A DNA stretch of 64,000 nt from Stenotrophomonas maltophilia (lineage in GTDB: Bacteria > Pseudomonadota > Gammaproteobacteria > Xanthomonadales > Xanthomonadaceae). The stretch is taken from positions 1,582,501 through 1,646,500 of the forward strand of contig NZ_CP029773.1 of assembly GCF_003205835.1 (NCBI RefSeq), in the 5' to 3' direction. Made by a program: the position numbers and the translations under genes. The first letter of the stretch is position 1. Every line of letters starts with the position of its first letter. Under the pieces are notes generated by a model, which was given only the letters and a program-made list of their open reading frames with translations, was not told the origin of the DNA and ran no database searches. Below are positions 46,838-57,397 of the stretch, one piece after another.

Positions 46838-48523
46838 ATGATGTGGGAAACGCTGGGCACGGTCCGTGACCTGGGCCGACTGCAGGAAATCGCCGTCGTC
46901 CTGATCCGCTATGGCTTCGGCGACGTGGTGCGGCGCATCGGCCTGGCCAGCACGCTGGAGCGGGCAGGGCGCCTGCTGCACTGGAACGAGGAGCGGCAGG
47001 AACTGTTGCGGATGACCGCGCCGGTGCGCGTGCGCAGCGCGATGCAGGATCTCGGCCCGACCTTCGTCAAGCTCGGCCAGGTACTGGCGACGCGCGTCGA
47101 CCTGCTGCCGCCGGAATGGATCGCCGAGCTCTCTGAACTGCAGAACGCAGTGCCGGCGCTGCCGTACGCGGATATCCGCGAGCAGCTTGAGGCCGACCTT
47201 GGCGCATCGCCTTCAGAAGTGTTCGCCTTCCTCGATGAAACCCCGATGGCCGCCGCCTCGTTGGCGCAGGCCCACCGCGCCCGCCTGCATGACGGTCGCG
47301 AGGTGGTGCTGAAGGTGCGTCGCCCCGGCATCCGCGATGTGGTCGAGGCCGACCTGCGGCTGCTGGCCCGCTTGGCGGAGATCGTCGAGGCGCGCCTGCC
47401 GGACCTGCGCCGCTATCGCCCGGCCGAGGTGGTGCAGCAGTTCACCGTGTCGCTGCGTCGCGAGCTGGATTTCGCCGCCGAATGCCGCAATGCCGAGCGC
47501 ATCGCGCGCAACTTCAAAGGCCGCGACGACATCCTGATTCCCGACGTGCACTGGCAGTGGACCTGCGAAAGCCTCAACGTGCAGGACTTCGTCGACGGCA
47601 TTCCAGGGCGTGACCTGGCCGGCGTCGATGCGGCCGGGCTGGACCGGCGCGAACTGGCGCGGCGTGGAGCCGACATCGTGCTGAAGATGGTGCTGGAGGA
47701 CGGCAGCTTCCATGCCGACCCGCACCCCGGCAACATCATCTACCTGCGTGACGGCCGCATTGGTGTGATCGATTTCGGCATGGTCGGTGCCTTGTCGGAA
47801 GTGCGGCGCTTCCAGGTCGCGCAGCTGCTGCACGGGCTGGTCGAGCAGGACCCGCAGGGTGTGGCCGACGTGCTGCTGGACTGGGCCGGCGGCGTGGAAG
47901 TGGACGAGAACCGGCTGCAGCACGACATCAGCCAGTTCGTCGACCAGTACCGTGGCGTGCCGCTGAAGGACCTGCGCATCGGTCTGATGCTGGGCGACAT
48001 CACCCAGCTGCTGCGCAGCTACAGCCTGACCCTGCCGGCCGACCTGGCGCTGATGATCAAGGCGTTCCTGACCCTGGAAGGCATGGGGCGGCAGCTGGAC
48101 CCGGATTTCGACATGGCCAGTGCCGCGCGCCCGTTCCTGGAACGGGTGGTGCTGCAGCGCTATGCGCCCAAGGCCCTGCTCAAGCGCGGCCGCCGCAGCC
48201 TGCTGGGTCTGGTCGACTTCGCCGGTGAACTGCCACGCGACCTGCGCAAGCTGGTCCAGGCCGCCCGCCGTGGGCGCCTGCAGCTGAAGGTGGAAACCAC
48301 GGCGCTGCAGGGCTTCGGCGAGCAGGTGAACCGTGCGGCGAACCGGCTGGTGATGGGCATCGTCACCGCCGCATTGATCATCGGCTCGTCGATCGTGATG
48401 CACAGCGTTGGCGGCGTCTCCAGCCGCTGGCTGCTGGCGCTGGGCGTGTGCGGTTTCATCGGCGCCGGCTTCTGCGGCGTGTGGATCCTGTTTTCGATAT
48501 GGAGAAGCGGTAAACACACGTGA
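46838..48523 (+). CDS. ubiB: UbiB/ABC1-family atypical kinase
   Basis: The 561-residue protein needed for ubiquinone synthesis has the UbiB pattern: LGPTFVKLGQVLATRVDLLPPEWIAELSELQNAVPALP (KxGQ motif), AAASLAQAHRARL, VVLKVRRPGI, FHADPHPGNIIYLRDGRIGVIDFGMVGAL, and two C-terminal membrane helices (about 500-555). It is an atypical kinase or ATPase that acts on the coenzyme Q synthesis complex. The stop codon lies in the loop of a perfect hairpin. Confidence 0.92.
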   Translation: MMWETLGTVRDLGRLQEIAVVLIRYGFGDVVRRIGLASTLERAGRLLHWNEERQELLRMTAPVRVRSAMQDLGPTFVKLGQVLATRVDLLPPEWIAELSELQNAVPALPYADIREQLEADLGASPSEVFAFLDETPMAAASLAQAHRARLHDGREVVLKVRRPGIRDVVEADLRLLARLAEIVEARLPDLRRYRPAEVVQQFTVSLRRELDFAAECRNAERIARNFKGRDDILIPDVHWQWTCESLNVQDFVDGIPGRDLAGVDAAGLDRRELARRGADIVLKMVLEDGSFHADPHPGNIIYLRDGRIGVIDFGMVGALSEVRRFQVAQLLHGLVEQDPQGVADVLLDWAGGVEVDENRLQHDISQFVDQYRGVPLKDLRIGLMLGDITQLLRSYSLTLPADLALMIKAFLTLEGMGRQLDPDFDMASAARPFLERVVLQRYAPKALLKRGRRSLLGLVDFAGELPRDLRKLVQAARRGRLQLKVETTALQGFGEQVNRAANRLVMGIVTAALIIGSSIVMHSVGGVSSRWLLALGVCGFIGAGFCGVWILFSIWRSGKHT

Positions 48524-48575
48524 GTGTGTTTACCGCAGCGGTTCCCCCTGGGAACCGCGGAATCGCGCAGCGATT
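48507..48575. other. Three consecutive hairpins after ubiB
   Basis: First, a 13-bp perfect stem with a GTGA tetraloop (48507-48536) spans the ubiB stop codon. Second, GCGGTTCCC-CCT-GGGAACCGC lies at 48538-48558. Third, AATCGC-GCA-GCGATT lies at 48561-48575. There is no T run, so these are more likely stabilising or processing hairpins than a standard terminator. Confidence 0.75.
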
Positions 48576-48578
48576 CCT

Positions 48579-48664
48579 GTAGAGCCGACCGCTGGTCGGC
48601 TGCCTTCGCCTTTGCATTTGCCGCCCGGCCATTCGCCCGATCACCGAGCATGGCCCGGCACTAC
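48579..48664. repeat. SMAG palindrome pair
   Basis: GTAGAGCCGACCGCTGGTCG at the left and an imperfect inverted partner ending GGCCCGGCACTAC at the right. It lies between ubiB and lexA. Confidence 0.65.
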
Positions 48665-48713
48665 AGATCCCCCATCGCCTGTCTGTCGTCTCCGGCACTT
48701 GCAGTTCCGCATG

Positions 48714-48732
48714 TTAGTAGTAATACTACTAA
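48714..48732. promoter_or_regulatory. LexA operator
   Basis: TTAGTAGTAATACTACTAA is a perfect 9-1-9 palindrome and matches the LexA box known for Xanthomonas lexA. It ends only 2 bases before the lexA start codon, so LexA should block its own transcription. Confidence 0.9.
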
Positions 48733-48734
48733 TC

Positions 48735-49370
48735 ATGGACCTGACCGACACCCAGCAGGCGATCCTGCAGTTGATCGCCGAGCGTATCGAGAGCGAAGGC
48801 GCGCCGCCGTCGCAGACTGAAATCGCACGTGCGTTTGGCTTCAAGGGCGTGCGCGCGGCCCAGTACCACCTGGAAGCCCTGGAGCAGGCCGGTGCGATCC
48901 GTCGCATCCCGGGCCAGGCCCGCGGCATCCGCCTGGTACAGGCGCCACCGGTCGAGAAGCTGGCCGAGCCGGGCCTGCCCGACAACGTCCTGCGCCTGCC
49001 GGTATTGGGCCGTGTCGCAGCCGGCCTGCCGATCGGTGCCGATATCGGCTCGGACGACTTCGTGGTGCTGGACCGGGTGTTCTTCTCGCCGGCACCGGAT
49101 TACCTGTTGAAGGTGCAGGGCGATTCGATGATCGACGAGGGCATCTTCGACGGTGACCTGATCGGTGTGCACCGCACCCGCGATGCTCATTCCGGACAGA
49201 TCGTGGTGGCCCGCATCGATGACGAGATCACCGTCAAGCTGCTGAAGATCGCCAAGGATCGTATCCGCCTGCTGCCGCGCAACCCCGACTACAAGCCGAT
49301 CGAGGTGCTGCCGGATCAGGACTTCTCGATCGAGGGCCTCTATTGCGGCCTGCTGCGGCCCAACCGTTGA
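48735..49370 (+). CDS. lexA: SOS repressor LexA
   Basis: The 211-residue repressor has a winged-helix N-terminus (LTDTQQAILQLIAERIESEGAPPSQTEIARAFGFKGVRAAQYHLEALEQAGAIRRI) and a peptidase domain: the cleavage site Ala96-Gly97, nucleophile Ser131 in QGDSMIDEG and Lys168 in DEITVKLLK. RecA-ssDNA triggers self-cleavage. No ribosome site lies before this ATG because the LexA operator takes that space. The message may be leaderless, or a start further in may be used; the family N-terminus argues for this ATG. Confidence 0.95.
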   Translation: MDLTDTQQAILQLIAERIESEGAPPSQTEIARAFGFKGVRAAQYHLEALEQAGAIRRIPGQARGIRLVQAPPVEKLAEPGLPDNVLRLPVLGRVAAGLPIGADIGSDDFVVLDRVFFSPAPDYLLKVQGDSMIDEGIFDGDLIGVHRTRDAHSGQIVVARIDDEITVKLLKIAKDRIRLLPRNPDYKPIEVLPDQDFSIEGLYCGLLRPNR

Positions 49371-49574
49371 CCCGTTCCATAGCGCATTACCCCGCGGTCT
49401 TTTGTGGCGATTCTCTGGTTCCACTGAGGTTGGTACGGATGTCCGATAATTCTTTTCAGAGCGCCGGGCAGAATCTCAGCCTGTGCGATACGTCCGACTT
49501 AAAGTGAACCCATGGCAAAGAAGACCCCCAAAGACAGCACCTCCAACGACACGACCTCTGCAAGGACCAATCCG

Positions 49575-50612
<1,038 letters not shown>

Positions 50613-50622
50613 GGCTTGCTGT

Positions 50623-50660
50623 GGGGCAGGGCGGCGCCGTCAGTGACGTCGCCCTGTCCC
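50623..50660 (+). other. Imperfect hairpin between recA and recX
   Basis: GGGGCAGGGCGGCG pairs with CGTCGCCCTGTCCC across a small loop. Such a hairpin could limit read-through into recX, as is known for recA-recX pairs. There is no T run. Confidence 0.4.
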
Positions 50661-50722
50661 GCAGGTTCGAATCGCCCAGGGATGGGCAGGGCGCCACGGA
50701 TGGCGCCACCCTTGGAGCACCG

Positions 50723-51214
50723 ATGTCCGACGCCGACGACATTCCCACCGGCCGCAAGCGCCGGCCGCGCGAGCAGACGCCCGTGCAACGCGCTCTGGGC
50801 CTGCTGGTCCGCCGCGAGCACTCGCGCAAGGAACTCACCCGCAAGCTGACCGCACGTGGCATCGAAGATGAAGCCGCCCAGGCGGCTGTCGCCAAGCTGA
50901 CCGAAGCTGGCTGGCAGGACGACACCCGTTTCGCCGAGAACCTGGTGCGGATGCGCGCCAACACCGGTTATGGCCCGATCCATGTCCGTGCCGAACTCGG
51001 TACCCACGGACTGGACAGCGCCGCGATTGCGGCGGCGATGGACAGCTATGAAGGCGACTGGCAGGAAAATGCCCGTGATCTGGTCCGCCGACGCTTCGGC
51101 GAGGCGGGTCCTCAGGACCTGACGCAGCGGCGCAAGGCCGCCGATCTGCTGGCCCGGCGGGGCTTCGACGGCGACAGCATCCGCCGTGCGACCCGCTACG
51201 ATCCGGATGACTGA
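50723..51214 (+). CDS. recX: RecA regulator RecX
   Basis: The 163-residue helical protein inhibits RecA filament growth. It shows [73 protein letters not shown], three tandem three-helix units typical of RecX, and [15 protein letters not shown] at the end. Immediate location after recA is the norm. Confidence 0.93.
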   Translation: MSDADDIPTGRKRRPREQTPVQRALGLLVRREHSRKELTRKLTARGIEDEAAQAAVAKLTEAGWQDDTRFAENLVRMRANTGYGPIHVRAELGTHGLDSAAIAAAMDSYEGDWQENARDLVRRRFGEAGPQDLTQRRKAADLLARRGFDGDSIRRATRYDPDD

Positions 51215-51323
51215 GACTGGCGGCGCCGGGCCTGATACCCTTTAGGTTTTCGGCGGTCCCTCGCGACCCTGGCCAACGCGGCCGGTGGTCCGGGCCCGCC
51301 GGCCCGCAGACTGCCAGCCCCCA

Positions 51324-53972
51324 ATGAACGCATCCGCCAAATTCACGACTTCCCAGATCCGCAGCGACTTCCTTGAATTCTTCAAGGGCAAAGGCCACAC
51401 CATCGTGCCGTCGGCGCCGCTGGTGCCGGGCAATGATCCGACCCTGCTGTTCACCAACTCCGGCATGGTGCAGTTCAAGGACGTGTTCCTTGGCGCGGAG
51501 AAGCGCAGCTACGTGCGCGCGGCCGACGTGCAGCGCTGCCTGCGCGCGGGCGGCAAACACAACGACCTCGACCAGGTCGGCTACACCGCACGCCACCACA
51601 CCTTCTTCGAAATGCTGGGCAACTGGTCGTTCGGCGACTACTTCAAGAAGGATGCGATCGCCTGGGCCTGGGAACTGCTGACCCAGGTCTGGAAGCTGCC
51701 GGCCGAGCGCCTGCTGGTCACCGTCTACCAGACCGATGACGAAGCGTACGCACTGTGGCGCGACATGGTCGGCGTGCCGGAAGAGCGCATCGTGCGCATC
51801 GGCGACAACAAGGGCGCACCGTTCGCTTCGGACAATTTCTGGCAGATGGCCGACACCGGTCCGTGCGGCCCGTGCACCGAGATTTTCTACGACCACGGTG
51901 ACCATATCGCCGGCGGCCCCCCGGGCTCCCCGGACGAGGACGGCGACCGCTTCATCGAAATCTGGAACCTGGTGTTCATGCAGTTCGACCGCCAGCCGGA
52001 TGGCACCCTGGTGCCGCTGCCGGCGCCGTGCGTGGATACCGGCATGGGCCTGGAGCGCCTGGCGGCGATCCTGCAGCACGTGCACACCAACTACGAGATC
52101 GACCTGTTCCAGGCCCTGATCCGCAAAGCCAGCGAACTGACCGGCACCGCCGACCTGGAAAACAAGTCGCTGCGCGTGATCGCCGACCACATCCGTGCCT
52201 GCTCGTTCCTGATCGTCGACGGCGTGCTGCCGTCCAACGAAGGCCGCGGCTACGTGCTGCGCCGTATCATCCGCCGCGCCCTGCGCCACGGCTGGATGCT
52301 GGGCGTGCGCCAGCCGTTCTTCAGCAAGCTGGTGCCGACCCTGGTCGAGCAGATGGGCGAGGCCTACCCGGAACTGCCGGCGGCGGTGGATACCGTCACC
52401 CGTGCGCTGCAGGCCGAGGAAGAGCGTTTCGCTGAAACCCTCGATGCCGGCATGAAGATCTTCGAGGACGTGGCCGGCAAGGCCAGCAATGGTGTGATCC
52501 CGGGTGTTGACGCGTTCCGCCTGTACGACACCTATGGCTTCCCGCTCGACCTGACCCAGGACATTGCCCGCGAGCGCGACCTGACCGTCGACATTGCCGG
52601 CTTCGACGCCGCGATGGAGCAGCAGCGCGAGACCGCGCGCGCGGCTGGCAAGTTCGGTGGCGGCGTGACGCTGCCGGCCGAGTTGGTGGCGACCCTCAGC
52701 CCGACCGTGTTCCTGGGGTATGACCGCCTGCAGGCCGACGGCCTGACCGTGCTGGCGCTGCTCAAGGACGGTCGTCCGGTGCAGTCGGCCGATGCCGGTG
52801 ATGCGGTCATCGTGATCACCAACCAGACCCCGTTCTACGCCGAGTCCGGCGGCCAGGTCGGCGACACCGGCGTGCTCACCGGCAACGGCGTGCGCCTGGT
52901 GGTGGAAGACACCCAGAAGTTCGCCGGCCAGTTCCATGGCCACGTCGGCACCCTGTCCGAAGGCGGCCTGAAGGTCGGTGATGTGCTGTCCGGCCAGGTC
53001 GATGGCGAGCGCCGTGGCGCCACCATCCTCAACCACTCCGCCACCCACCTGCTGCACGCCGCCCTGCGCGAAGTGCTCGGCACCCACGTGCAGCAGAAGG
53101 GCTCGCTGGTCGCGCCGGACCGCCTGCGTTTCGACTTCTCGCACTTCCAGCCGATCAGTGCGGAAGAGCTGGCCGTGATCGAGCGCAAGGTCAACCAGCA
53201 GGTGCGCGCCAACAACGCTGCCGAAGTGCACACCATGGCCATGCAGGAAGCGCTGGACTTCGGCGCGATGGCCCTGTTCGGCGAGAAGTACGGCGAACAC
53301 GTGCGCGTGCTGAAGATGGGTGACTACTCCACCGAGCTGTGCGGCGGTACCCACGTCAACCGCACCGGCGACATCGGCCTGTTCAAGATCACCTCCGAGG
53401 GCGGTGTCTCCGCTGGCGTGCGCCGTATCGAAGCGGTCACCGGCCAGGGCGCCCTGGACTACGTGGACGCCGAAGAGGCTCGCCTGGCCGAAGCCGCCGA
53501 CCTGCTCGGTGGCAGCGCTGCCGACGTGGTCGAGAAGATCCGTGCCCTCGGCCAGCGCCAGAAGCAGCTGGAGCGCGAACTGGAAGCCGTGAAGGCCAAG
53601 GTTGCCGCCGGTGCCACGGCCGATCTGTCCGGCCAGGCGGTCGAGGTTGCCGGCGTGAAGGTGCTGGCTGCCCGCCTGGAGGGCTTCGATGCCAAGGCCC
53701 TGCGTGACGCCATGGACCGCCTGAAGCAGCAGCTGGGCGATGCGGTGATCGTGCTGGCCGGCGCCCAGGACGGCAAGGCCGCCCTGGTCGCGGGTGTGAA
53801 CGGCAGCGCAATGGGCAAGGTCAAGGCCGGGGAACTGTTGTCCCATATCGCCGGTCAGATCGGGGGCAAGGGCGGCGGACGCCCGGACCTCGCCCAGGGT
53901 GGTGGCGAGGACGGGCCCGCCCTTGCCACTGCGCTGGCTGCAGTCGTCGAATGGGTCAGCCCCCGCCTGTGA
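51324..53972 (+). CDS. alaS: Alanyl-tRNA synthetase
   Basis: The 882-residue enzyme charges tRNA-Ala. N-terminal class II core: [45 protein letters not shown] and [21 protein letters not shown]. The editing domain has [16 protein letters not shown] with the Zn-binding His pair and [14 protein letters not shown]. The C-Ala domain ends with the Gly-rich [15 protein letters not shown]. Length matches the family. The ATG at 51324 gives [16 protein letters not shown]. Confidence 0.97.
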   Translation: MNASAKFTTSQIRSDFLEFFKGKGHTIVPSAPLVPGNDPTLLFTNSGMVQFKDVFLGAEKRSYVRAADVQRCLRAGGKHNDLDQVGYTARHHTFFEMLGNWSFGDYFKKDAIAWAWELLTQVWKLPAERLLVTVYQTDDEAYALWRDMVGVPEERIVRIGDNKGAPFASDNFWQMADTGPCGPCTEIFYDHGDHIAGGPPGSPDEDGDRFIEIWNLVFMQFDRQPDGTLVPLPAPCVDTGMGLERLAAILQHVHTNYEIDLFQALIRKASELTGTADLENKSLRVIADHIRACSFLIVDGVLPSNEGRGYVLRRIIRRALRHGWMLGVRQPFFSKLVPTLVEQMGEAYPELPAAVDTVTRALQAEEERFAETLDAGMKIFEDVAGKASNGVIPGVDAFRLYDTYGFPLDLTQDIARERDLTVDIAGFDAAMEQQRETARAAGKFGGGVTLPAELVATLSPTVFLGYDRLQADGLTVLALLKDGRPVQSADAGDAVIVITNQTPFYAESGGQVGDTGVLTGNGVRLVVEDTQKFAGQFHGHVGTLSEGGLKVGDVLSGQVDGERRGATILNHSATHLLHAALREVLGTHVQQKGSLVAPDRLRFDFSHFQPISAEELAVIERKVNQQVRANNAAEVHTMAMQEALDFGAMALFGEKYGEHVRVLKMGDYSTELCGGTHVNRTGDIGLFKITSEGGVSAGVRRIEAVTGQGALDYVDAEEARLAEAADLLGGSAADVVEKIRALGQRQKQLERELEAVKAKVAAGATADLSGQAVEVAGVKVLAARLEGFDAKALRDAMDRLKQQLGDAVIVLAGAQDGKAALVAGVNGSAMGKVKAGELLSHIAGQIGGKGGGRPDLAQGGGEDGPALATALAAVVEWVSPRL

Positions 53973-54056
53973 TGAACCTGGCCGTCCCCCTCCTTGTAGG
54001 AGCGGGACGGCTGACGGTACCATTGCGAATCTTTTCCCTTTGTCGTGGTAGCGCTT

Positions 54057-54073
54057 CTTGACGGAGCGTCAAG
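54057..54073 (+). promoter_or_regulatory. Hairpin with GGA loop in the csrA leader
   Basis: CTTGACG-GAG-CGTCAAG is a perfect 7-bp stem with a GGA at the loop, about 50 nt before the csrA ATG. A second GGA lies in the ribosome site (ATGGAG). Together they resemble the paired sites through which CsrA represses its own translation. This is inference. Confidence 0.45.
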
Positions 54074-54119
54074 CCGGTGGGGGATACCCTTCCACACGGT
54101 TCCATGGAGACTTACAAAA

Positions 54120-54323
54120 ATGTTGATCCTGACTCGCCGCGTCGGCGAAACCCTGATGATCGGAGACTCGGTGAGCGTCACCGTGCTTGGCGTCAAGGGT
54201 AACCAGGTGCGTATCGGCATCACCGCGCCGAAGGACGTCGCTGTGCATCGCGAAGAGATCTATCAGCGCATCCAGCGCGGTGACGAAGCCGGTGGCACCG
54301 GTAGCGAAAATTCTGCCGAATAA
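54120..54323 (+). CDS. csrA: Carbon storage regulator CsrA
   Basis: The 67-residue RNA-binding dimer starts [34 protein letters not shown] and has the RNA-contacting [12 protein letters not shown] segment. It controls translation of target messengers at GGA motifs. A GGAG ribosome site lies 10 bases before the ATG. It lies between alaS and tRNA-Ser, as in E. coli. Confidence 0.97.
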
Positions 54324-54401
54324 CGCTTTACCTTCGCACTCGATTAACGTTATGATTCACGCCCCGCTGAGGTGCAACGCACCAGACGCGGAGAAAACCC
54401 C

Positions 54402-54494
54402 GGAGTGATGCCCGAGTGGCCGAAGGGGCTCCCCTGCTAAGGGAGTATAGGGTCAAAAGCTCTATCGAGGGTTCGAATCCCTCTCACTCCGCCA
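54402..54494 (+). tRNA. tRNA-Ser (anticodon GCU)
   Basis: Acceptor GGAGTGA pairs with TCACTCC. Anticodon loop CTGCTAA with anticodon GCT, a long class II variable arm, T arm GGTTCGAATCC and an encoded CCA. Length 93 nt. The integrase gene begins 82 bp downstream, so the 3' end is the likely attachment site of the island. Confidence 0.95.
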
Positions 54495-54503
54495 GTTGAT
54501 AGG

Positions 54504-54544
54504 AAACCCCCGCAGATCAGTGATTTGCGGGGGTTTTTCTTTTT
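54504..54544 (+). terminator. Rho-independent terminator after tRNA-Ser
   Basis: AAACCCCCGCA, an 11-nt loop, then TGCGGGGGTTTTTCTTTT. It lies between the tRNA and the integrase gene. Confidence 0.9.
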
Positions 54545-54576
54545 ACGGCCTTGGACACTCGCTCGGACACTTCGTC

Positions 54577-56055
54577 ATGCGAGTAGCGCACTATTTGGTT
54601 CGCGGCACCACCGGCCGCTTCTACGTTCGGCTGAAGGTGCCGAGCGACCTTCAATCCCTGCTGGGCTGCAAAGTCATCAAACGCGCCACCGCGACGACCT
54701 GTGCGCGTGTCGCCACTGCCTGTGCGCTGGTGATGCAGGCAGGCTATGCTCAGATCTTCGCTGCCCTCAGGAATGACGGTATGGGACCGGAGCTGGATGA
54801 GCTCTTGAAGATGCTCAAGGGAAAGCCTATCCGCGAGTTGACCCTTCAAGGGGTCAAGCTGCCGGGCGGGGTGGAGTTGGGCCGTGTCGAGATCAACGAC
54901 GATCGTGATCGTGTGTTGTTTCAGGAGACCGTTCGCGATCTCCTGGCGCTTGACCCATTGGCGGCCGCCGTCGAAGGCGTTGTGCCGCCCTCGGCACCTC
55001 GTCCCACTCGAGCGGTGGGCAGTGAGAGGTCGTCCGTGCCAGTGGGCATCGCGCTTGCGGACGCGCGCGAGAAATACTTGCTGGGCATCCAGGGGAAGAA
55101 CGTTGGCAAGACCATCGTTCAGAAGCGGAAAGCGCTGGTTGACCTGGAGCTCTTCTTGGCAGGGCAGCGCAAGAACGGCAGGCCGGTCCTGTTGCAGGAG
55201 CTGACGCGCCTGGACTTCGCCGATTGGTTCTTGCACGAGCAGTCCTTGGGGCGGGTGATCACCTACATCGCCAACCGCTTCTCGGTGTGCGTGACCTTCC
55301 TGGACTGGGCGCAAACCTCGGGCCTCTATCCCGTCGGGGATAACCCTGCGGAGGGTCACGCTCGGGTGTCAAAGCAGGTCAAGAAGCAGCGGGCCAAAAC
55401 GCATGGCTCGCAGGCATTCTCTCCAGACCAGGTGCAGCGTGTCTTTGACCCTGAGAACTTCCGGCAACTGAAGGGCGATGCGGCCAAGTGGATCCCACTC
55501 ATCCTTCTCTACACGGGGGCGCGTTCGAACGAAGTGGCCCGCTTGGAGCTTGAGGACTGCCGGGAGGAGGACGGGATCCCGATCTTCCACTTCACCTGGT
55601 TGGGCGAACACAAGAGCTTGAAGACCGACGCCAGTGACCGAAAGACGCCGGTGCATCCCGACCTCATCGCGTTGGGCCTGTGGGAGCGGGTGCGTAGGCT
55701 GAAGGCAGCTGGCGAGACCAAGCTTTTCCCGGACCTGACGTTTGACGCGAAGAACGGGCCTGCAGGCAGGGCCCAGCACGCCTTCTCTCGCTACCTGGTC
55801 AAGCTGGGCATCAAGGCGCGCGGCGGCGGCAGGGTGGGACACCACAGCTTCCGTGACACCGTCATCGGCGCGCTCAAAGCGAAAGGTGTCCATCGTGAGC
55901 TGCGCGAGGAGTACACCGGCCACGAGCTGTCCGACCGGCAAGAGCATGCCCACGCCTATGAGACGGAGTTCGCGCCGCGGGTGCTGGCCGAGGCTTGCCA
56001 CGCGGTGCTCCACTGGGGACTCCGGCTGGGCAGGAGTGACTTGGGTGAGGAGTGA
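54577..56055 (+). CDS. Tyrosine site-specific integrase (island integrase)
   Basis: The 492-residue recombinase begins with the DUF6538-type N-terminal region common in tRNA-island integrases (HYLVRGTTGRFYVRLKVPSDLQ). A core-binding domain follows (about 160-265), then the catalytic domain with Arg316 (LLYTGARSNEVARL), His423-x-x-Arg426 (HHSFRDT), His449 (YTGHELSDR) and nucleophile Tyr461 (HAYETEF). All catalytic residues are present, so it may be active. The ATG at 54577 is used. It should excise and insert the element at the tRNA-Ser 3' end. Confidence 0.92.
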   Translation: MRVAHYLVRGTTGRFYVRLKVPSDLQSLLGCKVIKRATATTCARVATACALVMQAGYAQIFAALRNDGMGPELDELLKMLKGKPIRELTLQGVKLPGGVELGRVEINDDRDRVLFQETVRDLLALDPLAAAVEGVVPPSAPRPTRAVGSERSSVPVGIALADAREKYLLGIQGKNVGKTIVQKRKALVDLELFLAGQRKNGRPVLLQELTRLDFADWFLHEQSLGRVITYIANRFSVCVTFLDWAQTSGLYPVGDNPAEGHARVSKQVKKQRAKTHGSQAFSPDQVQRVFDPENFRQLKGDAAKWIPLILLYTGARSNEVARLELEDCREEDGIPIFHFTWLGEHKSLKTDASDRKTPVHPDLIALGLWERVRRLKAAGETKLFPDLTFDAKNGPAGRAQHAFSRYLVKLGIKARGGGRVGHHSFRDTVIGALKAKGVHRELREEYTGHELSDRQEHAHAYETEFAPRVLAEACHAVLHWGLRLGRSDLGEE

Positions 56056-56239
56056 GGTCTGTTGCCGGATGGTGATGCCACGCGCGACTGTGGCTTCCAT
56101 CTTCCGCGGCCCCACTGCTCACCGGTCCTAATCACTTCTTCGGGCGTGCCAGGCGCGCAGCCAGCAGTTGGCCATGAGGCTGGCCTCAGCACGCAATGTT
56201 GGACTGCACGTTTAGTTCCTCCAAATCAGGGAAACCGCT
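56056..56239. other. Gap after the integrase gene
   Basis: No gene is seen. No second copy of the tRNA-Ser 3' end is found here, so the island must extend further right. Confidence 0.5.
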
Positions 56240-56680
56240 ATGCACGCAGATACTGCAGCCGCCATGGGCTTCGACGACCTCTACAGCGGAAGTGAGGCCT
56301 TCCGTGAGCGCTTCGATGAGATGCTGGACGCGGTGAAAGCGCTGCCAGAATGCCTCCAGGAGCGTGGGCGGTCACTGATGTATCCCCAGCTGCACAACGC
56401 TTGCGTGATGGGCGATGTGGAGCTTGTGAGGGCGCTTTTGGCTACCGGGCTGGGCCCGGACGCGTATACCTACACAGACGACGATGAGGATCAGCCTCCC
56501 TTGGTCTGGCTGGCCCGTGACACCGAGCTCGGTTTCGAGGTGAAGCGCCAGATCGCTGAGGCACTGATTGCGGCAGGGGCAAGCGTGGAAGAGGGCGGGG
56601 CTGAAGAGGAGGCTAAGAACATTGATGACGACGATTTCGCTAGTTTCCTGCATGTCAGGAGCGTGTCTGGCCTGAGCTAG
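56240..56680 (+). CDS. Ankyrin-repeat-like small protein
   Basis: A 146-residue soluble acidic protein with at least one clear ankyrin unit (LHNACVMGDVELVRALLATGLGPDAYTYTDDDEDQPPLVWLA) and a second partial one (QIAEALIAAGASVEEGG). The C-terminus is strongly acidic. Such proteins bind partners; no enzyme motif is seen. It lies between the integrase and a membrane protein gene. Function unknown; a toxin-immunity or adaptor role is possible. Confidence 0.65.
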   Translation: MHADTAAAMGFDDLYSGSEAFRERFDEMLDAVKALPECLQERGRSLMYPQLHNACVMGDVELVRALLATGLGPDAYTYTDDDEDQPPLVWLARDTELGFEVKRQIAEALIAAGASVEEGGAEEEAKNIDDDDFASFLHVRSVSGLS

Positions 56681-56965
56681 TATGTTGCTACCAGCCCTTC
56701 CACCTGCCGTCATTGTTCACGCTCACCGGATTGTGCCGTCTGCGAGATGGGAATGGACCGATCCGAGCCAAGCCTCTTGATCCTGCAAGAGGTCGCAAGC
56801 CGGGCGTCTGTCTTGTCCCCGTGGTATTTTTAGTCCCTCATCCCTACGTGCCTGCAAGCCGCTCTGCGGCTGTTGGTGTTCCGGGGGCTCAAACTGAAGT
56901 TTTTCCCGAGGATCTTAGGGACGGATCGAGATCACTAGACAAATCAGTAACTGGAGGTTGCTGAA
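56681..56965. other. Gap, low coding signal
   Basis: About 285 bp with no supported gene. An open frame at 56713-56964 has no family sequence and is probably chance. Confidence 0.4.
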
Positions 56966-57397
56966 GTGAACGAGCATGAGAAAGAGTTTCAGAACACCGA
57001 AGGTGATAGCGAAGCGAGTCCCGAGGTGACTGTTGCCGTGGCTGATGAGAGCGAGGTTGGCAATCGTTCTGAATCCGCCGGTTTCACGCGGTGGCTTTGG
57101 TGGCCGGAAAACCCAGGAGATGGATGGCGTCTCCTAATAGCCCTGCTTGTTATCGTTATTGCGGCAGTAGCGGGACTGGTTGCTGTTCCTAGCAATGTTG
57201 ATCCCTACTCCCGAGTTAACCTCATTGTCTTGGGGCTTGTCGTTGCGTCATGGTTTGTGGGACTGTGCTCCAGTGTGTCGCCGAGGGCGTGGGCGTCTGT
57301 TTTTGGCATAGTAGGCCTCGCTCTATGGTTTGTCGGGATCTATTTTTCGTCAACTGATGTGGCTAAAGCTTTGCTGGATATGGTTACCTTCTGGTAA
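56966..57397 (+). CDS. Hypothetical membrane protein with acidic N-terminus
   Basis: A 143-residue protein with a GTG start 8 bases after a GGAGG ribosome site. The first 50 residues are acidic and disordered (EFQNTEGDSEASPEVTVAVADESEV). Three membrane helices follow (about 53-75, 84-104, 110-127), and the start of this part (WLWWPENPGDGWR) is Trp-rich. Codon use is less GC-biased than the core genes, in keeping with transfer. Function unknown. Confidence 0.6.
   Translation: MNEHEKEFQNTEGDSEASPEVTVAVADESEVGNRSESAGFTRWLWWPENPGDGWRLLIALLVIVIAAVAGLVAVPSNVDPYSRVNLIVLGLVVASWFVGLCSSVSPRAWASVFGIVGLALWFVGIYFSSTDVAKALLDMVTFW

Noticed and set aside
49512-49574. Upstream start for recA with 21 extra residues
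   Set aside because: No ribosome site lies before 49512, while 49575 has a good one and gives the family N-terminus. The extension is low-complexity.
49371-49574. LexA operator before recA
   Set aside because: No copy of TTAGTAGTAATACTACTAA or a close variant was seen; control of recA may use another site or the lexA promoter.
50835-54023. A 1062-residue open frame opposite alaS
   Set aside because: It is an antisense shadow of a well-supported core gene, common at high GC. It shows no family motifs and is rich in His, Gln and Leu, as shadow frames are.
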